Source: Hemicentrotus pulcherrimus
Lineage: Eukaryota > Echinodermata > Echinoidea > Camarodonta > Strongylocentrotidae
Direction: 5' to 3'
Assembly: GCA_003118195.1 (NCBI GenBank)
Contig: BEXV01000600.1
Location: 33,232-97,231 of the forward strand
Length of the DNA stretch: 64,000 bases
The notes beneath the pieces were generated by a model that did not search any database, was not told the origin of the DNA, and worked only from the letters and a program-made list of their open reading frames with translations. The translations under genes were made by a program, and so were the position numbers. Within the stretch, counting starts at the first letter, position 1; the number at the start of each line of letters is the position of its first letter. Shown here in pieces: positions 51,601 to 60,600 of this stretch.

Positions 51601-54600
51601 TATACTTTATTCTTGCACTCTCGCAAACAATGTCTCCTGTTAATCCAAGCGTTAACACATACTGAACAAAAATGGTACCAAATGATTTGGGATAAAACAC
51701 TCTTTCATAAGACATATAACAATTTAATGTTCATTGATGATTCTTTTTAATAATTAGCAATTTTCTAGGTGTAAACTTTTTTTTTACTCACACTGTAGTA
51801 TACAACTTAGCATTTACCCGCAGTAATTTTTGTTCTCCGTATACATCATTATGTGACTTTCAACTTACATTCCACAGTAACTACGGTGCTGAATTCATCA
51901 TTTCCTCCTGCGTTTGATGCAACACATGTATACGTTCCCTTGTCACTGTTCTCGACAGCGGAGATGACCAGCTCCTGCCCGGATTCTTCGATTGAAACTC
52001 GTCCTCCAGACTGTAGCTGCTCCTCTCCTCGCTTCCATGTGATTTCAGGGGTTGGGCTGGAGAAAATTATCATGCAAAAGGCCATTTTTGTAATGTAATC
52101 ACATTAAATGCACAAATCTTTGTTAATTGCGTCATTACAAATTATTCAATTCACACGGTACAACTAATTGTACTTCAATAGTCAGCATGCGAATTGCACA
52201 CATACGTGTTAGGTAGAACATGTCATAATGTTTGTCCCACCTAGCAACAACTAATGTATGCAATTTGCATTCCGATTATTGAAATGATTATTAAAAACAG
52301 GTGAATTAATCAACTTATGACATGACAATTAACAAAGATTAGTGCTTTAAATATGATTACATTACAAAAATGGCTTCTTCATATTGTTATACCCTACAAT
52401 ATTTTTGTTTTCCAAGCCATTAGAATTGAATTTTTAAAAAGAATTTGTACCAATATTGTTCCAAAACGAGATACATGTATATGCAAGAAAAATAAGGAAG
52501 AGGGAAGTTGGAAAAATTAAGGAAAGAAGAAATTTGTCTTCAACTAAAAGCAATGTAATTGGAAAAGGAAAAGGAAAAGGAAGAGAGAGAGAGAGAGATC
52601 GAGGTTGATAGAGGGTAAACCTTAAAACATACTTACTATCCATAAGCAATGCATTTCACCTTAAATGACTCAGTTCTGATGGCGATTTCGCTTGCTGCTG
52701 GTTTAGTGACTAAGCTTGCTCCACTATCAACTGGTGGCAAATCTGAAATCATACAGTAAATGATAAACAAGTTTAGTCATACTCCAACATGGAAATATTG
52801 ATGATTGGTAAGTCATCTACCAGTAAAAGCAAACAGAAGCTTGTAAATGAGGAATTCGTGAACCCACTGCTTTAAATCCCAAACAATGGACTTGGTGATT
52901 GAAGATCAATGCCAGAGACACTGGTTCACCAACTTGGATTTAAACCTAGGATTGTCTGCTTACAAGACTACTCCTATTTTACTGAAAAAATCATAATGGT
53001 GATGATGATGATAAATGATTATAGGTGGTTTTTAATACTACAACTGCTACTACCACTCTTCCACTGAAAAATAATAATGGTGATGATGATGGTAATGATG
53101 ATGGAGGCGGAGATCATACTGCTGCTGTTACTACTTCTACTACTTACTACTACTACTACTACTACAACTACTTATTACCTACCAATTACTTCCAACTACT
53201 TACTACTAACTACTTACTACTTACTACCAACTACTTATTACTACTACCTACTACTTACTTAAAATATGTGCATTATTATTTCCTGATTAAGATTAATGAA
53301 TTTTTACAATGAAGGCTAGAATAATATGTACATTGAAAAGGTAATGCAAATTTAAATTTCCGACATTTATGATGCGCTTATGAACATGAGAGTCAAAGAG
53401 AGCCGTTTGAATAATGAATACAGGATAGAATTAGATGAAGATTTTAAAACTTAAACAGTAATTTTTACATTATTTAATATAAAACTCTTAGTTCATAAGG
53501 TCAATTTGCAATAAAATAAAATGTTTGAAGGTAGTACTGTGGCTAATTTGCAGTCAACATGATTTTCATAAACAAAGCATCTGGTTAAAGTTACAGCCAG
53601 TGCGTATCAACCAGTATGTGGTAAGAACGACAAGACAGAAGGATAGAAAAAGAAACAGATAGGGAAAAGAGTGGGATAGAATGATAGAGAAGAACTGTGG
53701 ATGGAAGAAGGGGGTCGTATCAAAGAGAAAGAAGGGATAAAGAATAGAAATTAAAGAAAAATTATTTAAAAGGACAATGCCATTTAAAATAATTCATTTT
53801 AATCATCAGCATGCACAATCATCATGTTAACCCTATTTAGCCCGGGCTATCATAGGGGGAGGGGGGGGGNNNNNNNNNNNNNNNNNNNNNNNNNNNNNNN
53901 NNNNNNNNNNNNNNNNNNNNNNNNNNNNNNNNNNNNNNNNNNNNNNNNNNNNNNNNNNNNNNNNNNNNNNNNNNNNNNNNNNNNNNNNNNNNNNNNNNNN
54001 NNNNNNNNNNNNNNNNNNNNNNNNNNNNNNNNNNNNNNNNNNNNNNNNNNNNNNNNNNNNNNNNNNNNNNNNNNNNNNNNNNGGGGGGGGGGGGGTGGAT
54101 GAATCAGAAAAGGGAATCAATCAGCCCTTTAAAAACAAAAATTACTATTCAAATCGGTTGGTCCCTAGACATGCATCATTAGCATGTAGTGTTAGCATGC
54201 TCTGTTTATTAGTCAAAGGTGCATGCAGAATAAACGGAACAAAATTAATTGGTTAGATATTCACATCACGTTCATTAAATTCGTTTAAAATTTCATTGAA
54301 ATCCTCATGAATGTTGGTCAAAGGATGCATCAGATCAAATCCATCTCTCTCCTAGAGGTATATGACTACCGGTATATGTTTATAATGAATGCATCTATAT
54401 ACATTGCCGATTTGCCATATTGTTAAACTGCATAATACCCCCTTCACATATACGGATTTTCATTACGAGTCCTTACGGATCGCCAATTCGCAGTCAATCG
54501 CAAGCATCCGTAAATACTCGCTGGTATCCGTAAAAATCTTGTCACAACTTGCAACAACTCGTAGACACTCTTAAGGATCTGTGAAAGGAGAGGCAGATTT

Positions 54601-57600
54601 TTTGACATGTCAAAAATCTTTTTACGATTGTCCACAGATTGATTTGTCCATAAATAGCTCGTAAATAGCTTGTAACAATCTGTAACCACCCGTAAACCGC
54701 TCGCAACAACACGTCATTATCTGTAAACTGCTTGCAAGAATCTGTAAATGACTTGTGACAGATTTTTGTAACGATTTGTTATGGTTAGTTTATGATTTGT
54801 TTACGGATTATTGCGAGCAATTTAAGGATGGTTACGTGTGCTAACAATTTTATTCGGGTCATTTTATGATGGCTTTACGTATGACACGGGTTATTACAAG
54901 CATTTTAAGTGAAGTTAAGAATACTTTACAAATAGATACGTAAAATTTACGCATGCTTACGAACTGTTTACGATCTTGGGAAAGGTATAAAAGGTGCAAA
55001 TTCGAACACTTCATTTTCAGTTCTTAGTTTTTGGCTAAAAATCGTAAGGACTCAAAAGAACTTGTCGCTTACTCGTAACTATTTGTAAAAACATGTAAAC
55101 AGGTCGTAACTAACACGTAAGTTGCTCGTAGTTATCGGTGACAACTCGTAACGAATCATGGACTGTTGCCGTAAATACATCGTAATAACTCGTAATGATC
55201 CGTAATAAACCGCAAACAGCTCGTAATGACTCTTAAACCGGTCATAAAAGTGGCCAAATCGTAAGGATCCGTGAAAGATCCATGAATTTGTGCGAACCGT
55301 AAGGACTCGTCAGAAAAATTAGTGTATGTGAAGGGGGTATAAACCAAAATGCATTTACTGAGTACCAATGTGACCTATAGAGGACACTATTAATAAAACA
55401 GTGTTAGAAACATATTGACTATTAGTATGAGATGTTAGAATATTAGAAGGAAGGAATTTTTCAAGTACTAATAAGTTAGTTTTAACCTTACATCAGGCAT
55501 CAAATAAAAACAAAGGGAAGAGTTAGGACATTCCACAAAATGCATCATGAAGGCCCATTGGTCATTCCTTTCTTGCACTTGCAGCTCGCTGGTACCTCTT
55601 TTTGAAATGTGTAATGTCGGTGGTTCATCATAAAAATTGTCAGAAACAGCCCCCAAAGTGAACCGAGAGTTCTGACGGCGGAACCTCAGCGATTTGGGGG
55701 CTGTTTCTTTCTTGTTGCGGTTGTTCTGAATCTCTTCATCATCGGCTACACTCGCGAAACAAGGGTGTAATTAACAAATATCCAAGCACCGTGAGAGAAG
55801 AGAGGTAAGGGTTTGGGGTATTAGTTCAAAAAGGAGCCACGTCAAACAATCAATCTTTTGAGAAAGAACAACATTCGTAACAGACTAGGATCAAGTGTTC
55901 TCTACGCAGTACAGACAGTTAAACACAAACAAACAATTAAGAGTATTCAAGGTTGTAAACAGACTGTGGAAGAGAGAGCATTGCAATGTCAAACCATGTT
56001 TCTGAGATTAATAATTGATGTATTAATTTTCAAACTACCAGTACCAAAAATTTAAAATACCATGTAAATCAAAAGATTTACATTTTCATACCTTGCCAAT
56101 TAAGAAAACTGGATTATTTCTACTCTTAATGAGTCATAATTTCTTTTTTTTTTCTTCTTCAAATGAACCCCATTTGTGTTGCACTGGTCAGGGACTTGAG
56201 CACCGATATTGATCTGGCCATCTCTATAATTATTATGTGGGACACAAGGGGAAATTTTGTGCATATCTAAAGCTCAGCTCAAACGAGTCAGAAAGGTTTT
56301 ACTTTTACACTGAGTCAAATTTCCAGCTTAACATCTATCCTTCAACTAAAGACATATGTACTTCTTTTTGTTTAAATTCAAAGATGTATGTGAATCGATA
56401 CTTGTGTCTAAAAAGGTCTGTTTTACCTTCAAACTTGTGATTCTCAGTCTAGATTGATTCTTATGAGAATACTTGTTTTGAGAAACTATAAACTATCATC
56501 ACACAGGGAGACATTGTGTGCTGGCTGAGTAAACAAATGAACTACAAGTCAGGGCCTGGTTTAAAAACTGAAATGGCCAAGGTATAACTATCTCAAAGTG
56601 TTCCAATTTGAATAACCTTAATTCTGTTATTAAATCTCTCTCCAAATAATTGTACTACTAACAAACAGTTGTTCTTTGTTATTTGTCGAAAATATTCTGA
56701 TAGAGATTTGGGTGAATTCTTAAATAAAAATCTGGTACACTTCTACCCCTAACAAGAATTTACAAAAAGGGAGAAAAAGACAGACATTCATACACACAAA
56801 CAAAACCCAAAATAATATGCAAATCAAACATTAATCATTATAGAATTAGAGGATTAATGACTTGGAGAGAGACAGTGACACTATTATTTCAACAATTGTA
56901 TCTGGTGTGGTTTCTTCATTTATCTCAGAATCGTTGCTATAAGTGTGAAGTACCACAATATTCTTTTCTGCAAAGCTTTGACATTTCTTTCGTATATTTC
57001 AGCATTAATCGAGGGGTTTTTCTAATACTTCATTTACCATGATAGGCACTTGCAGTAGTGTTATAATAGATTTCCACTAGGAAGAAATGTGTATTATACA
57101 GTCAATTTGCAGCGTGTGATAATTCATGTCTATTCATTTAAAAACTTATGCATGAACGGTTGGTCCTTGAATACATTGAATGACCAATGCATGGGGTTGT
57201 TCCAATATCTGATTTTGATCATTTTGNNAGTTTAATAGTAATCTGTCTATTGGTTCTCATGATAATGCGATCACAAGCTATTTGTGCATACATAATGAGC
57301 CCTGTGACCTTTGACCTCATGACCCCAAAATGTAATCAGTTCGTTGGCTCTGCAAGATACATACATGACCCAAGTTTGGCAGGAATCCATCGATCGGTTC
57401 TTGAGATAACGCGATCATGAGCTATTTTTGTATACATAATGAGCCCTGTAACCTTTGACCTTCGACCTCATGACCCCAAAATCTAATCAGTTCATAGGCT
57501 CTGTTAGATACATACATGACCCAAGTTTGGCAGGAATCCATTCACCTGTTCTTGAGATAACGCGATCACGAGCTATTTTTGTATACATAATGAGCCCTGT

Positions 57601-60600
57601 GACCTTTGACCTTTGACCTTGTGACCCCAAAATCTACTCAGTTCATTGGCTTTGTTACATACATACATGTCCCAAGTTTGGCAGGAATCCATCGATCGGT
57701 TATTCAGATAACGTGATCACGAGCTATTTTGTATACATAACGAGCCCTGTGACCTGTGACCTTAGACCTCGTGACCCCAAAATCTAATCAGTTCATTGGC
57801 TCTGTTAGATACATACATGATCCAAGTTTGGAGGGAATCCATCTATAGGTTCTTGAGATAATGCGATCACGAGAACGGGACGTACGTACGTACGGACGGA
57901 CAACCAGAAAACATAATGCCTCCTGCTACTTTGTAGCGGAGGCATAAAAAAACCCAAAATAATATTCAAATCAAACATTAATCATTACAGAATTAGAGGA
58001 TTAATGACTTGAAGAGAGACAGTTACACTATCATTTCAATAATTGTATCTGGTGTGGTTTCTTCATTTATCTCAGAATCATTGCTATACGTAAGTGTTAA
58101 GTACCAGTACATTCTTTTCTGCATAGCTTTGACATTTCTTTCGTTTATTTCAGCATTAGTTGAGGGGTGTTTCTAATACTTCATTTACCATGATAGGCAC
58201 TTGCAGTAGTGTTATAATAGATTTCCACTAGGAAGAAATGTGTATTATACAGTCAATTTGCAGCGTGTGATAATTCATTCAAAAACGTATGCATGAACGG
58301 TTAATGCTTGAATACCTAGTAACCATTGCATGGGGTTGTTTCAAACTCTGATTTTGATCATTTTGGTCTCATTTTAAAAATGAGGAATGATGTTTCTTCA
58401 TCATTGCCTTCTGCAATGAGAACTGAACATAATGCTGTCTATATCCTCACGACAGCAGGATGCTGCAAAATAACCCTAAATCATTCAAGATCGCGATCGA
58501 GATGCTAAATAAATCTTCACTGTAAAACCTCATTATCATGTGCGCTGCGATCTGACTGTATAGTTCAAGATATGAACAAGATCAAGTTATTTTCTTTTGT
58601 AAAACTGAATATATAAAATGCAATTGACTACCTTACTACATCTAACCAAACCTACCATTAACATGATCCAAAGTTACAGTTCTATAATACCATTAGAAAA
58701 CATTCCAAATTAACAGTTATATGACTTGTCCTCGGATTACAAGGAATCATAATCAAAATGCAATCATATTTAGAAAATGGAGGGAATAAGTGGTGCAGGA
58801 ATTTCATCTACGGTCGATATAAATTTGGAAGTTATTAAAATCCTTGAATTATTGATTTATCTTAATATGCTTTAGTCCACTAATCAATACCAAAGTATGT
58901 GAAGAAGGGGAAGGGAAAGGATAATGTAATGCAGAATGGAATATTTAATTATGATTTTTTTAATGGAGGGATGCAATCAAATATGTATGAATTGATGAAA
59001 TGAACTTGAGGTCATGAAGGAAGATAAAGGATAACACAACAACAACAAATGCATTTTTAATGAAATAACAGGGACCTACAAAACAGGAGCGTTTACAGTC
59101 TAATTTGCCTCCTTTTGTATTACTCTAAAACCATAAGCTTTCATGAATAGTAAATAACAGCCATTCACACAGCAAGCAACTTTCGCAAATTGTAAATATT
59201 CAGTGTTGTGTCAATTGTGAAACTATAATACAAAATTGTCACAAATTTTGCAAAATTTTCTTGCTTAACAGTGTCTATGTTAATAGGTACATCAACTGCT
59301 ACACCTACTTGATACCGCCAGCGTGACTTTTGGTGACCTCTGAGATGACCCTACAACGTTATTGATGGCCTGACAGTAGTAGCCTTTAGCGTCGTCTTCA
59401 ATTACGTTCGAAAAGACCAGGTTCCCTTGTGGATCCTGGTTAATCCGCGCGTTGTATACGATGGGTGTGGGTTTGGGAGCTGCATCGGTCCAGTAGATCA
59501 AGGGAGCAGGATTGCCATTAGGGATGCCAAGGGTTCCACCACAAAGAAGCTTCAGAGGTCTTCCCTGATCCACTTGTACCGTTTCAGGTTCAGTGTTCTC
59601 AAACTGATCCATGACTGGAGATAAAAACGGAGACAGCAAAGAAACAAGCAGGTTTTATGACTCAATACTCTACGTCAAAACTGACCAATCATCCTAGATC
59701 TATAAAAATTCTTACATCCTAACTCTCTATTACGTAGAGTATATTATATACCTGACTTAAGAAATCCAGCCATCTGATTGGTCGAAATTGGAGTCGTGAT
59801 TTTAGCCATTCCCTTAAAGGAACAAAAAATGCCAAAACCGTTTAATAGTTCAAGAGTAAAAATCCCTCAAAATTCCGGTTACCGGGAAAATAATAAAATT
59901 TTACTGCGATACCCGTCGGTTTACTTGTTAAAATGTTCTTTGAGCAAGCGTGGCCACCATACAGTGCTTTTTGTCTGCGATTCCCAACTGATAACAAATT
60001 TCAGTCATTTTTCCGGCAAAGATAAACAGACAGTTTTTTAGATTTTCTGTGATGTTTTAACCAATCTTTACTCAATAAAAGATTAAGGTAAGAATTCTTT
60101 GTAGATTTTTGTTTGAATTAAGCATATAAAATACATATCAACTGCTTTAATATTCAGATCCTGCCATGACCCCTTGGCGCGCCGCCCACCCAGGTGCGCC
60201 TCAGGGTCATGGCAGGATTTGCGCAATTCCCTTGAGCATATAAAAACAGCCAGGCCTCTCTAAGCAGTCGATATCTCTATATAACAGTCCTAACATCCCA
60301 AATTTCTATCAAATAAAGTATAATGACACCAACTTGAACAAGAACATGAACAACACTTGATATTGTGCTTCACAAAACAACCTTTAATATGATTTTTCAA
60401 TTGAAATATATAATAGAACTTATTCATCCAATCCATATGACACTTTGCCAACAATGAAGGCATATCAACTTACATGCCAATGATGTCACTATCTTCTGGG
60501 ACATTGCTGTTCCAAGCCTGTTGTTAGCAAAACATTGGTACTGTCCATCATCCGCTGTTGTTATTGGTTCGAACACTAGGTTTCCCCCATCCAGGCTAGC

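Larger units (their letters stand above)
52743..59308 (-). other. 6.6-kb intron between Ig2 and Ig3 exons
   Basis: It holds TGA- and TAC-type triplet runs (53064-53270), the N gap, the CGTAA-word element, two copies of a roughly 430-bp direct repeat and the tandem array between them. The remaining sequence (55400-56800, 58370-59300) is AT-rich without recognisable features. Confidence 0.65.

Noticed and set aside
53824..54120. Open frames across the N gap
   Set aside because: They consist of unknown bases and G-run translation only.
57229..57943. CRISPR-like array
   Set aside because: Units of about 150 bp repeat throughout without unique spacers, in a eukaryotic intron.
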